DNA from: Candidatus Microgenomates bacterium | Lineage (GTDB): Bacteria > Patescibacteriota > Microgenomatia > UBA1406 > HO2-37-13b | NCBI GenBank assembly: GCA_025449735.1 | Contig: JANWIV010000002.1 | Location: 213,020-277,019, forward strand | Direction: 5' to 3' | Length of the DNA stretch: 64,000 bases | Shown here: one piece after another, positions 34,213 to 42,861 of the stretch | Layout: every line of letters starts with the position of its first letter | Position numbering within the stretch: position 1 is the stretch's first letter | Notes under the pieces: generated by a model | The model's input: only the letters and a program-made list of their open reading frames with translations | Databases searched by the model: none | Told to the model about the DNA's origin: nothing | Translations under genes and position numbers: made by a program

Positions 34213-35544
34213 CTAGATTGAAATTACGTCAAGAATTCTTTCGATACGAGAATCATAGCTTATATTGACAATTTCTTTGGTTCTAGCATCAACTTCAGCA
34301 ACAATTCCGATTGACACTGGTAGAAAAGCAAAGAGGTACTCATCACGGTTGCCTTCAACCCGGTAGACCAGTCGATTATTCTTCCAACCGATATAGACAG
34401 GATAAGTCAATTCTGCGGCTTGAGCCTGCGGAAATAGTCGAGAGACTACATGTCCATCGATTCTGGTTATTATGTCAAGATCTGATAAATACTTAGTAAT
34501 ATCGTCTGGAAGGTAGACTAATTTTTGTTCACCCTGTGGGGTTAATATTGATAGCGACCGTCTTGCAAAACTTAATCGTACTGGGAGCTCGGTCGCAGCG
34601 GTGACCCCAAGACGTGTTAGGAATAATTGAGAATTTCTACCGGCATATATTTTGATTTCATAAGGGTCGAGATATCTATTTATTGAATCCAATGCGCTAA
34701 AATCGAGTTCAATATTGGTCTGAAATGGGAAATTGGGAAGAATAGTCACAAATTCACCAGAAGCATCATTGATTATTTTAAAGCCTGAGCTTATGTCGCC
34801 CGGTTGATTGCCAGAAATAATGTTGGCTTTATCGACGGCGCCTCTGTCAAAACCCTGTCCAAATAATTGAGCCAATAGTCCATTAATACCGCTGGCAATT
34901 CCTGAAGATTGGGATGACCCAATCGTTGTGAAGCCAGGCAAAGTAGTTGGAGTTGGTTGGGGGTTGAAAATATTGGCCACAAAATCGCCGATATTAAATG
35001 AACCAGGAGTGATTGTTGGGTATACTGGCGCTGGAATCGTTGGCGGACTCGTAATTATCGGTGGCGGCACTATCGGATCGGTAATCGAGACTGATAATGA
35101 GCCGTCTTTGACCTTGACTTGTATTGTATTGTTGGGGTCATTAATGTTGACTGTACCACCACCTATTGTGCCTATTTCGATCGGATTTATTGTTGAAGGC
35201 GGAGTTAATGATGGATTAATGATAACTAAATTGGGAATTTCGGTTGTCGGCGTTGGATAATATCCAGTAGTTGGGAGCGGCATCGTAGACGCAGTCGGAA
35301 AGGGGTTACTTTGACTGTCAGTTGGTATTGGTAGTTGCTTGCTGCTAGTGGGCGCAGTCGTTGGTGATTCTTGACCTTGACCTTCGCCTGAGCCAAAATC
35401 GGTCGTAGCGAGCACACTGGCATCATTCAAATGGCCTTTTTTATCTGCAATGAGAAGTATTTTAAAGCTAAGGGCTGAAAATAAGCCCACAAACATTATT
35501 ACAAAAAAAAACAATTTTTCATCAACGTGTCCTTTTTTGACCAT
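34213..35544 (-). CDS. membrane-anchored surface protein with Pro/Thr-rich linker
   Basis: 443 residues. There is a short cytoplasmic N-terminus, one membrane helix (about 10-32, KLFFFVIMFVGLFSALSF), then a long Pro/Thr/Ser-rich stalk (about 55-215) and a folded C-terminal domain (about 230-443) with strand-like segments and no recognised motif. The gene ends 10 bp from the convergent dockerin-like protein gene. The shared stalk style suggests both are displayed on the cell surface, perhaps for host attachment; that role is inference. Confidence 0.8.
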   Translation of the reverse strand: MVKKGHVDEKLFFFVIMFVGLFSALSFKILLIADKKGHLNDASVLATTDFGSGEGQGQESPTTAPTSSKQLPIPTDSQSNPFPTASTMPLPTTGYYPTPTTEIPNLVIINPSLTPPSTINPIEIGTIGGGTVNINDPNNTIQVKVKDGSLSVSITDPIVPPPIITSPPTIPAPVYPTITPGSFNIGDFVANIFNPQPTPTTLPGFTTIGSSQSSGIASGINGLLAQLFGQGFDRGAVDKANIISGNQPGDISSGFKIINDASGEFVTILPNFPFQTNIELDFSALDSINRYLDPYEIKIYAGRNSQLFLTRLGVTAATELPVRLSFARRSLSILTPQGEQKLVYLPDDITKYLSDLDIITRIDGHVVSRLFPQAQAAELTYPVYIGWKNNRLVYRVEGNRDEYLFAFLPVSIGIVAEVDARTKEIVNISYDSRIERILDVISI

Positions 35545-35582
35545 GATACTTAATCAGTATACAAAATTTTTAAGTAAATGGG

Positions 35583-35588
35583 TATAAT
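35583..35588 (+). promoter_or_regulatory. -10 box of the holA-like gene
   Basis: TATAAT followed by 8 nt and ATG 35597; the -35 region is weak. Confidence 0.5.
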
Positions 35589-35596
35589 TGGGGAGC

Positions 35597-36265
35597 ATGT
35601 TGACTATTTATTGCGGTGATGACATCGTGACCTCAAGAGAAAATTATTTTAACTGTAGAGAAAGATTTATTGAAAAAGGCAGTGAAATAATTAATTTCAA
35701 TAGCCAATCATTAGGCGAAGTTATATCAGGTTCATTTAATACCTCGCTTTTCATGGATAACCTTGTTTTTTTTGGTGAGAATTTGTTTAGTCTAAAAAAA
35801 AATCGTGACAAATTACTTAAAGCGACAACAGACATAGATTTAGTCGTCTGGGAAGAAAAATATGATCCACGAGATTTAAAGCGCCAATTTAGCCAGGCGA
35901 AGCTAATCATCAGTAAATTGCCTGACAATCTCTTTACTTTTCTTGACTCGATTATCCCTGGTAGAAAAAAATCTCTCCTAGAGAGCCATCATAGGATTGA
36001 CGAGACAATCGAGCCAAATATGCTATTATTTATGCTTCAGAAGCGTATTAAACAGCTCATTTTTGTCTCTATGGGAAATGAATCGGCGTTGAAATTAGCT
36101 TCATGGCAGTTGTCACGGCTCAAAACTCAATCGACCTACTGGGACAGTCAAAAGCTGTTGTTATTTTATGACAAGCTCTTTGCAATCGAGAAAAATAACA
36201 AGACTAGTTATGGTCACTATTCAATTTCTCAGTCACTTGACATATTATTCTGCTATTATTTGTGA
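35597..36265 (+). CDS. DNA polymerase III delta subunit-like (HolA-like) protein
   Basis: 222 residues from ATG 35597. The N-terminal part resembles the delta nucleotide-binding-like domain (LFMDNLVFFGENLF, then VVWEEKYDPRDL). The C-terminal half carries the clamp-loader collar pattern MLQKRIKQLIFVSMG…LASWQLSRLKTQS…YDKLFAIEKNNKTS. It is shorter than typical HolA (about 330), so the call is tentative. It overlaps or abuts the phosphomannomutase gene, which need not be functionally linked. An alternative is an uncharacterised CPR-specific protein. Confidence 0.55.
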   Translation: MLTIYCGDDIVTSRENYFNCRERFIEKGSEIINFNSQSLGEVISGSFNTSLFMDNLVFFGENLFSLKKNRDKLLKATTDIDLVVWEEKYDPRDLKRQFSQAKLIISKLPDNLFTFLDSIIPGRKKSLLESHHRIDETIEPNMLLFMLQKRIKQLIFVSMGNESALKLASWQLSRLKTQSTYWDSQKLLLFYDKLFAIEKNNKTSYGHYSISQSLDILFCYYL

Positions 36266-36267
36266 AT

Positions 36268-37659
36268 ATGAAGCTTGATACCAGCATATTCAAAAGTTAT
36301 GATATCCGTGGCATCTACCCGGAGCAGATTAGTGAAGAAAATATTCAAGAGGTGGTGCAGGCAGTACTTCATTTTTACCAGATTAGAATAGGGAGACCTA
36401 ATATCTCCATAGTCGTCGGTCATGATATGAGGATGTCAGTTCCCAATCTTTACCCACGGCTTATTGATGCCTTGGTTAAAGGGGGCGCTGAGGTCATTGA
36501 TATTGGTTTATCCTCGACACCGACCTATTATTTCGCCGTGCTTCATCTCAAGACAGATGCAGGGATAATACTTACCGCCTCACATAACCCTTCTCAATAT
36601 ACCGGCATGAAATTAGTAATCAGGGAAGGAGACAAGATTATTAAAATTGGCGGGGATACCGGTATGAAGGATATAATGGAATTTGCTGAGCAGGGGATCT
36701 CAGTTAATGAATCGGGAGGCTCAATAAGGATTGAGTCTGGGTTAGTTGAAGCTGAAATTGAGAATGCTGAGAGTGTTGCAACGATGCACGGAATCAAACC
36801 ATTAAAAGTAGTTGCCGATACAGCTAATGCCATGGCAATCACTTATATAAAACCCTTATTTGAGAAATTGCCTTGCACGCTTATTCTTATGAATGAAGAG
36901 CTTGACGGCTCATTCCCAGTACATCAACCAGACCCGTTAGTTTTTGAAAACTACAAAGCGCTTTATCAGCGAGTCATTGATGAAAAAGCTGATCTTGGCA
37001 TCGCGCCTGATGGTGATGGCGACCGAGTCTTTTTTGTTGATGAAAAGGGAGGGATGATTCCTGGGTCGATGATCACCGCTCTTGTCGCTCGTGAACTTTT
37101 AAAAACTAATCCAGGCGCGACGATCTTATATGATATTAGATATACCATGACTCCAAAGAAAATCATCGAAGAAAATGGTGGCAAATCAGAAATTACCAGA
37201 GTCGGACATGCATTTATTACTAAACAAATCCATGATACTGGAGCAATCTTTGGCGGTGAGTCATCGGGACATATGTTTTTAAAAGCTACCGGAGGAGCGG
37301 AATCTCAGGTGGCAATAATTCTTATTGTGCTTAAGGCCTTATCCGATTCGGGTAAATCTATGTCACAGCTAATTTTGGATTTACGCAGGAGTTATGAGTC
37401 TGGGGAATTTAACTTTATAACTGATAAAGACGAGTCTATCATTGAGTCGTTAAAAAATCACTATTCCGATGCTAAGATGTCAACGCTCGACGGGATTACG
37501 ATTGAATATCCTGAATGGCGGTTCAATGTACGTACTTCAAACACAGAGCCACTATTGCGGTTGAATTTAGAAGCTGATACCAAGGATAATATGGAGAGGC
37601 GAATAAAAGAGGTAAAAACATATATTGAAAGTTTAGGTGCAAAAATTCACCATGCCTAA
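36268..37659 (+). CDS. phosphomannomutase / phosphoglucomutase
   Basis: Alpha-D-phosphohexomutase, 463 residues from ATG 36268 (an in-frame GTG two codons earlier overlaps the previous stop). The phosphoserine loop is TASHNPSQYTG, the metal loop DGDGDR, the sugar loop GGESSGHMF and the phosphate-binding loop RTSNTEP. It interconverts hexose 1- and 6-phosphates, feeding nucleotide-sugar synthesis for the glycan genes seen upstream. The next gene overlaps it by 8 bp and supplies the isomerase step. Confidence 0.93.
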   Translation: MKLDTSIFKSYDIRGIYPEQISEENIQEVVQAVLHFYQIRIGRPNISIVVGHDMRMSVPNLYPRLIDALVKGGAEVIDIGLSSTPTYYFAVLHLKTDAGIILTASHNPSQYTGMKLVIREGDKIIKIGGDTGMKDIMEFAEQGISVNESGGSIRIESGLVEAEIENAESVATMHGIKPLKVVADTANAMAITYIKPLFEKLPCTLILMNEELDGSFPVHQPDPLVFENYKALYQRVIDEKADLGIAPDGDGDRVFFVDEKGGMIPGSMITALVARELLKTNPGATILYDIRYTMTPKKIIEENGGKSEITRVGHAFITKQIHDTGAIFGGESSGHMFLKATGGAESQVAIILIVLKALSDSGKSMSQLILDLRRSYESGEFNFITDKDESIIESLKNHYSDAKMSTLDGITIEYPEWRFNVRTSNTEPLLRLNLEADTKDNMERRIKEVKTYIESLGAKIHHA

Positions 37660-38656
37660 AGACCCAGTTTTAAAATCGATTAGACTATTTCCAAAACAAA
37701 TTGAACAGGCGATCACTGATGTTGACAATCTCGATTTTTCAGAAGACTTAAAAAAAGCTCAAAACATCATTATTGCCGGCATGGGGGGTTCGCTATTTAG
37801 CTATCATATAATTAGTTCTCTTTATTCGCAATTATTGACAGTGCCACTGGTTGCCATCAATGAATATCGCTTGCCATCTTTTGTCAACTCTGACAGCCTA
37901 GTTATTGGCTCATCCTATTCTGGGGCAACTGAGGAGACATTACAGGTGATAAAAGAAGCAAAAGCAAAGTCAGCCCTGCTTACTGGCATTACAGTTGGCA
38001 GTGAGTTATCGGAGTTATTGCAGTCATATAATGCGACTTATTACAAGCTAAACCCCGAGTTCAATCCTTCTGGTCAGCCTAGAATTGGCGCCGGGTATAT
38101 GATTTTTGGTGTGATTGCAATGCTTATTAAACTGGGGTATTTGAATATTACATTTGATGAGATTTTAACGACCGTCAAGACGCTTGAGATTGAAAACGAA
38201 TCACTTGAATCGCGAGCCTCATCGCTTGCTGATGAGCTAAATAGTACGATGTTGATCTATGTCGCTTCAGAACACCTAAATGGAACTGCTCATGTGGTGC
38301 GCAATCAGACTAATGAAACCGCCAAAACTTTTGCCGAATACAATTTGGTTCCAGAGTTGAATCACCATTTCATGGAGGGCCTTACCTATCCTAAGGATAA
38401 AAATCTCACCTTTGTCTTTTATAATTCCAAACTATATTCAACTCGAGTCCAAAAACGAATGAGTTTGACGCGTGAAGTCATTGAAAAACAAGGGATCAGG
38501 GTAGTTGAGCTATCAATTGAAGCCAATAACCCAACTGAGCAGGTGATGAAATATTTGTTATTTGGTTCTTTCTTGACTTATTACTTGGCGATGAAAAATA
38601 ATGTCGATCCCAGTGAGGTCCACTGGGTAGATTACTTCAAGGAAAAACTGGCCTAG
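37652..38656 (+). CDS. bifunctional phosphoglucose/phosphomannose isomerase
   Basis: 334 residues from ATG 37652. The two SIS halves are visible: NIIIAGMGGSLFSYHII…SSYSGATEETLQ and the later EYNLVPELNHHFMEG, whose Glu/His are the base and ring-opening residues of the PGI/PMI family. It interconverts fructose 6-phosphate with glucose and mannose 6-phosphates. This compact archaeal-type enzyme often replaces classical Pgi in CPR bacteria. It overlaps the mutase gene by 8 bp, so both steps are coupled. Confidence 0.9.
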   Translation: MPKDPVLKSIRLFPKQIEQAITDVDNLDFSEDLKKAQNIIIAGMGGSLFSYHIISSLYSQLLTVPLVAINEYRLPSFVNSDSLVIGSSYSGATEETLQVIKEAKAKSALLTGITVGSELSELLQSYNATYYKLNPEFNPSGQPRIGAGYMIFGVIAMLIKLGYLNITFDEILTTVKTLEIENESLESRASSLADELNSTMLIYVASEHLNGTAHVVRNQTNETAKTFAEYNLVPELNHHFMEGLTYPKDKNLTFVFYNSKLYSTRVQKRMSLTREVIEKQGIRVVELSIEANNPTEQVMKYLLFGSFLTYYLAMKNNVDPSEVHWVDYFKEKLA

Positions 38657-38662
38657 CATTGA

Positions 38663-38668
38663 TATAAT
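38663..38668 (+). promoter_or_regulatory. -10 box, leaderless arrangement
   Basis: TATAAT followed by 6 nt and the ATG at 38675; no good -35. Confidence 0.55.
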
Positions 38669-38674
38669 ATACTA

Positions 38675-39247
38675 ATGGGAAAGGAAAAACGACCCAATTC
38701 TTCAGAGTTGAAAAAAGCAAAAAAAATTGAGGATCTTTTGGAATTAGCAAAAAGAGGCTATACTGCTTCTGAAGTGCCTCGTGGCTTAGGTATAATCCAA
38801 ACTGAAAGAGAAGTAGCGGCTAGAAATAGAAGAAATCAAGAAATGATCGACGCTGGAGTAAGCCCGTCTGAATATAGAGGTCTTATGAGTGAGGATCATG
38901 TTGCTGACATCTTAAGTCAATTGCCCTATATCGTCAATGTGACACAGACTGATCCATTTAGTAAGGCAGATCAGCAAGGTAAAGATATTGTTGTCCATGT
39001 ATTAAATCATCCTGATTACTCAGATCTTAACAATCATCACCTTTTTGTTCAGGTGAAGTCATCGGATTTTCATATTAAGAAATTTAAACAAAATATCATC
39101 GATTATTATCTTATTACCTCTGATAAAATCGACTTATTTTTGGCGAGAAAGAGACTAATAATACTTAACGCTACTTTACCAGTTGAAAATCTTATAGAAG
39201 AATTCGAAAATCAGCTAGATCTAATTAATCAACATAACAAGTTCTAG
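38675..39247 (+). CDS. uncharacterised protein with a restriction-nuclease-like core
   Basis: 190 residues. The Lys/Arg-rich N-terminus (1-55) is followed by a segment patterned like a PD-(D/E)xK nuclease: E73 in the first helix, then KADQQGKDIVVHV with D104, and LFVQVKSS with Q126 and K128. The order helix-E, D, QxK, Ser-Ser matches the fold used by restriction and repair nucleases. No partner methylase or defence gene is adjacent. The assignment rests only on this pattern. Confidence 0.55.
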   Translation: MGKEKRPNSSELKKAKKIEDLLELAKRGYTASEVPRGLGIIQTEREVAARNRRNQEMIDAGVSPSEYRGLMSEDHVADILSQLPYIVNVTQTDPFSKADQQGKDIVVHVLNHPDYSDLNNHHLFVQVKSSDFHIKKFKQNIIDYYLITSDKIDLFLARKRLIILNATLPVENLIEEFENQLDLINQHNKF

Positions 39248-39256
39248 AAGTAGGAC

Positions 39257-39285
39257 TTGCATTTGATCCTGAGTCTTGCCATACT
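39257..39285 (+). promoter_or_regulatory. leaderless-type promoter of ppsA
   Basis: TTGCAT (39257-39262), 17 bp, CATACT (39280-39285), 6 nt, ATG at 39292. Confidence 0.7.
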
Positions 39286-39291
39286 GAATTC

Positions 39292-41604
39292 ATGGCGGCA
39301 AAATACCTAGCTTGGTTTTCTAATGTTGATAAACATGATATCGCTTCAGTCGGTGGCAAAGGCGCTAACCTCGGAGAGATGACCAAGGCAGGATTTCCAG
39401 TGCCTTTTGGATTTGTGGTCACGGCTCAAGCCTACTATTATTTCATTCACTACAACAAGCTAAAAGAGCGTATCTCGCGAGTGCTTAAAAATGTTGATTT
39501 TAACGATCCTGCCCAGCTCCATGATAGTGCCAGCCACGTCAGAAAATTGATCCAAAGGGCTGATATCCCCAAGGATTTAGCGCTACAGATCGTCGATTTT
39601 TACCATCAACTAACTGAAAAAGAGAAATCAATTATACTAAAAAAGCGTTATTCACCGGCTGAAAAAATAGGTGCCGCTTTTACTCCACCATTGGTGGCAG
39701 TTCGCTCCTCAGCAACTGCTGAGGATTTGCCTGATGCTAGTTTTGCTGGTCAGCAGGAGACCTATCTTAACGTCAGCGGTGAAAACCATTTACTTAACAA
39801 AGTACGAGAAGCCTGGGCTTCGCTATTTACTGATCGTGCCACTTATTATCGCGCTAATAATGGGTTCGATCATATGAAGGTGGGTCTGGCGGCAGTAGTG
39901 CAGCGTATGGTGCAATCTGATGTGTCTGGCATTGCTTTTTCAATCGACCCGGTGACTAATAATAAAAAAATCATTACAATTGAAGCCATTTTTGGTTTGG
40001 GTGAATATATTGTGCAAGGTAAAGTGACTCCCGATCACTATGAGGTTGAAAAAAATGATTATAAAATTGTAAAAAAAGAAATTAACCCACAAACAATAGC
40101 GTTTGTTAAAGATAAAACAGATAATAAAGAAATTAGGATTGGTTCGAAGGGTAAAAAACAGAAACTTGCGGACTTGAAGATTAAAGAGCTCGCCAAAATA
40201 ATTCACAAGGTTGAAAAGCATTATTATTTCCCACAGGATATTGAGTGGGCTATGGAGGGAACTCAGCTTTTTATAGTCCAATCAAGACCAATTACCACCA
40301 TTGATGAAAATGCCGCGGTCAAGGCTGAAACCATAACCCAAAAGCCAATTCTCACTGGAGCGCCTGCCTCTCCTGGAGTTGCCTCCGGTACACCAGTATT
40401 TATTAAAGATCCTTCAGAAATAGATAAGATCAAAACAGGTGACGTCCTTGTAGCGAGGCAAACTAACCCTGATTATGTGCCGGCAATGAAAAAATCAGCA
40501 GCGATTGTCACTGAGGTTGGTGGTCGAACCAGCCATGCGGCGATCGTCTCACGTGAACTTGGGGTACCGGCGGTCGTTGGTGCTGAGGGAGCGAGGGAAA
40601 TTTTGATGAAAGAGAAAGAAATAACTGTCGATGGGGGCAGTGGCAAGATATATTCTGGTCGGCTAAAAGAAGCAGCTGAGATGAAAAAGGAGCCAATACA
40701 TAGCAAAGCCAAAACCTTGACCAAAATTTATGTCAACTTGGCTCAAACCGAAAGAGCTCAAGAAATTGCTAAAGAACATGTTGATGGGGTGGGATTGATG
40801 CGTGCCGAATTTATTATGGGAGATATTGGCGTCCACCCGAAGCGGATAATCAAACTCGGTCATCAGCAAAAATTTATCACAAAATTAGCGTCCAGACTCA
40901 TTGAAGTAGTCAAACCTTTTTCACCTCGACCGGTAGTTTATCGTGCTACCGACTTCAAAACCAATGAATACCACAATCTCAAGGGTGGCGATGAGTTTGA
41001 GCAAAAAGAAGAGAATCCAATGCTTGGTTTTCGTGGTGCCAGTCGCTACATAGTCTGGGGCGAGGTTTTTCAAATGGAACTGGAAGCGATTAAAAAAGTT
41101 CGCAGTCGCGGTTATCAAAATCTTCATTTAATGATTCCATTTGTACGCACTCCTAAGGAATTGCAAACAGTGCGTGATATGGTCAAGAAATCGGGTCTGC
41201 TTGACTCTCAGTCATTTAAGCTGTGGATGATGGTTGAGATCCCTTCTAATGTGATTCTTTTGGAAGATTTTATCAAGGTCGGCATTGACGGCATTTCCAT
41301 TGGTACTAACGATTTGACAATGCTTATTCTAGGAGTGGACAGGGACAATCCCGAAGTGGCCAATATTTATGATGAGCGCAATCCTGCGGTCAGCTGGGCT
41401 CTGAAGCGAATTATTCGAATTGCAAAAAAGCATGGCGTCACCGTATCCATTTGCGGCCAAGCCCCTTCTGATTATCCCGAAGTAGTTGAGCTACTAGTTA
41501 ACGAAGGTGTCACCAGTATGTCGGTGAATCCTGATTCTATAGGTCGAGTCCGGGACCAAGTTTATTTACATGAAAAATTGGCATGGCAAAAATCAAAAAA
41601 ATAA
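39292..41604 (+). CDS. ppsA: phosphoenolpyruvate synthase
   Basis: Interconverts pyruvate + ATP and PEP + AMP + Pi; 770 residues. N-terminal ATP-grasp domain (VGGKGANLGEMTKAGFPVP, RSSATAEDLPDASFAGQQET), central swivelling phosphohistidine domain with H415 in GGRTSHAAIVSRELGVPAVVG, and C-terminal TIM barrel with ICGQAPSDYPE. It starts the lower-glycolysis gene run ppsA-eno-gpmI. It overlaps eno by 22 bp. In a cell without an evident pyruvate kinase here, it may run in either direction. Confidence 0.96.
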   Translation: MAAKYLAWFSNVDKHDIASVGGKGANLGEMTKAGFPVPFGFVVTAQAYYYFIHYNKLKERISRVLKNVDFNDPAQLHDSASHVRKLIQRADIPKDLALQIVDFYHQLTEKEKSIILKKRYSPAEKIGAAFTPPLVAVRSSATAEDLPDASFAGQQETYLNVSGENHLLNKVREAWASLFTDRATYYRANNGFDHMKVGLAAVVQRMVQSDVSGIAFSIDPVTNNKKIITIEAIFGLGEYIVQGKVTPDHYEVEKNDYKIVKKEINPQTIAFVKDKTDNKEIRIGSKGKKQKLADLKIKELAKIIHKVEKHYYFPQDIEWAMEGTQLFIVQSRPITTIDENAAVKAETITQKPILTGAPASPGVASGTPVFIKDPSEIDKIKTGDVLVARQTNPDYVPAMKKSAAIVTEVGGRTSHAAIVSRELGVPAVVGAEGAREILMKEKEITVDGGSGKIYSGRLKEAAEMKKEPIHSKAKTLTKIYVNLAQTERAQEIAKEHVDGVGLMRAEFIMGDIGVHPKRIIKLGHQQKFITKLASRLIEVVKPFSPRPVVYRATDFKTNEYHNLKGGDEFEQKEENPMLGFRGASRYIVWGEVFQMELEAIKKVRSRGYQNLHLMIPFVRTPKELQTVRDMVKKSGLLDSQSFKLWMMVEIPSNVILLEDFIKVGIDGISIGTNDLTMLILGVDRDNPEVANIYDERNPAVSWALKRIIRIAKKHGVTVSICGQAPSDYPEVVELLVNEGVTSMSVNPDSIGRVRDQVYLHEKLAWQKSKK

Positions 41605-42857
41605 CCGCTCGAGAAGTACTTGACTCAAGAGGAATCCCAACAATTGAGGCCAATCTGGAGCTCGACACCGGGCAACATGTACAAGCTATCGCCTCTTCTG
41701 GTCAGTCAAAAGGAAAATACGAATGCAAGGAGCTTCGGGATGGCGATATCGCTCGCTATAATGGCTTTGGGGTGCTAAAGGCGGTTTCATATATCAATAA
41801 TCTAATTGCAGAAAAGATAGAAGGAATTGAGATTAATCGGCATATTGAAATCGATCAATGGCTAGCTGAAGCCGACGGCACTGAGGATTTTAGCAAGCTA
41901 GGGGTAAATGCAGTCTTAACGGTCTCGCAATTAATGCTAAAAGCCGGCGCCATCTCAAATCAACTGCCGATTTATGAGTATGTGAATCAATTATTTAACA
42001 CCCTTTTCAAGAAATCGGTACCTCTTCAGCGTCTGCCGTCACCGATATTTAGTGTTCTTAATGGCGGCAAACATGGCGCTAAAAATCTTGATTTTCAGGA
42101 GTTTCACGTAGTACCAGCTTCTTCGATGTCTTTTTCCAACTCTCTTGAAATTGTTGTCTCGCTTTATGACAATATGCGCGAAATTTTTAAGCGTCGCAAT
42201 ATGCCTATTTCCGTATCCGAAGAGGGTGGTTTTACGCCAACACTTTATAGTAATGAAGAAGGCTTTGTAATAATCAAGGAAGCCCTTCATAGTAAAGGAT
42301 TGAAACTGGGAGTTGATATCTTTACTGGCCTTGATTGTGCGACTGATACATATTATAAGTCTGGTAAGTATTTCCTAAAAGATGCGGGCAGTGGACTTAA
42401 GGTGGACCAATATATTAAACTATTGCGTTCTTTGGTTGATAAGTATAATATTCTTATTCTTGAGGATCCAATAAATGAAGAAGATCATAAAACCTGGAGA
42501 TCATTAACTGAGATTATTGGTAAGCAAACCTTTGTCGTCGGTGATGATTATACCTCGGGCAATATCGATCGACTAAAAAAAGTCATTGAAGGTAAGGGAT
42601 GCAATGCAGTGCTGATTAAATTTAATCAAACTGGCACCATATATCAATTAATGCAACTAGCGGATCTAATTAGATTCAGCGACCTAAAACTAGTATTTTC
42701 ACATCGACTGGGGGAATCAACAGACTCAATAATTGCTGATATTGCCGTAGGTCTACAAGCTGACTTTGTCAAGTTTGGAGCGCCTTCAGGAGGAGAGCGG
42801 GTGGTTAAATATAATCGTTTGCTTCATATAGAAGCGCTATTGCAAGGGAAAACCTAA
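41583..42857 (+). CDS. eno: enolase (divergent)
   Basis: 2-phosphoglycerate dehydratase, 424 residues. Kept: AREVLDSRGIPTIEA at the N-terminus, H164 in GGKHGAKNLDFQEF, SEEGGFTP, the metal ligands in ILEDPINEED and VVGDDY, the base Lys in LIKFNQTGT and SHRLGESTDSIIADIAV. Odd: the mobile active-site loop reads SGQSKGKYE (residues 39-47) in place of SGASTGxxE. The start overlaps ppsA by 22 bp; gpmI follows after 4 bp. Confidence 0.93.
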   Translation: MAKIKKITAREVLDSRGIPTIEANLELDTGQHVQAIASSGQSKGKYECKELRDGDIARYNGFGVLKAVSYINNLIAEKIEGIEINRHIEIDQWLAEADGTEDFSKLGVNAVLTVSQLMLKAGAISNQLPIYEYVNQLFNTLFKKSVPLQRLPSPIFSVLNGGKHGAKNLDFQEFHVVPASSMSFSNSLEIVVSLYDNMREIFKRRNMPISVSEEGGFTPTLYSNEEGFVIIKEALHSKGLKLGVDIFTGLDCATDTYYKSGKYFLKDAGSGLKVDQYIKLLRSLVDKYNILILEDPINEEDHKTWRSLTEIIGKQTFVVGDDYTSGNIDRLKKVIEGKGCNAVLIKFNQTGTIYQLMQLADLIRFSDLKLVFSHRLGESTDSIIADIAVGLQADFVKFGAPSGGERVVKYNRLLHIEALLQGKT

Positions 42858-42861
42858 ATTC

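Noticed and set aside
34928..35260. A 110-codon plus-strand frame opposite the stalk of the 34213 protein
   Set aside because: Gly/Val-rich frames opposite Pro/Thr-rich coding repeats arise automatically; no start signal.
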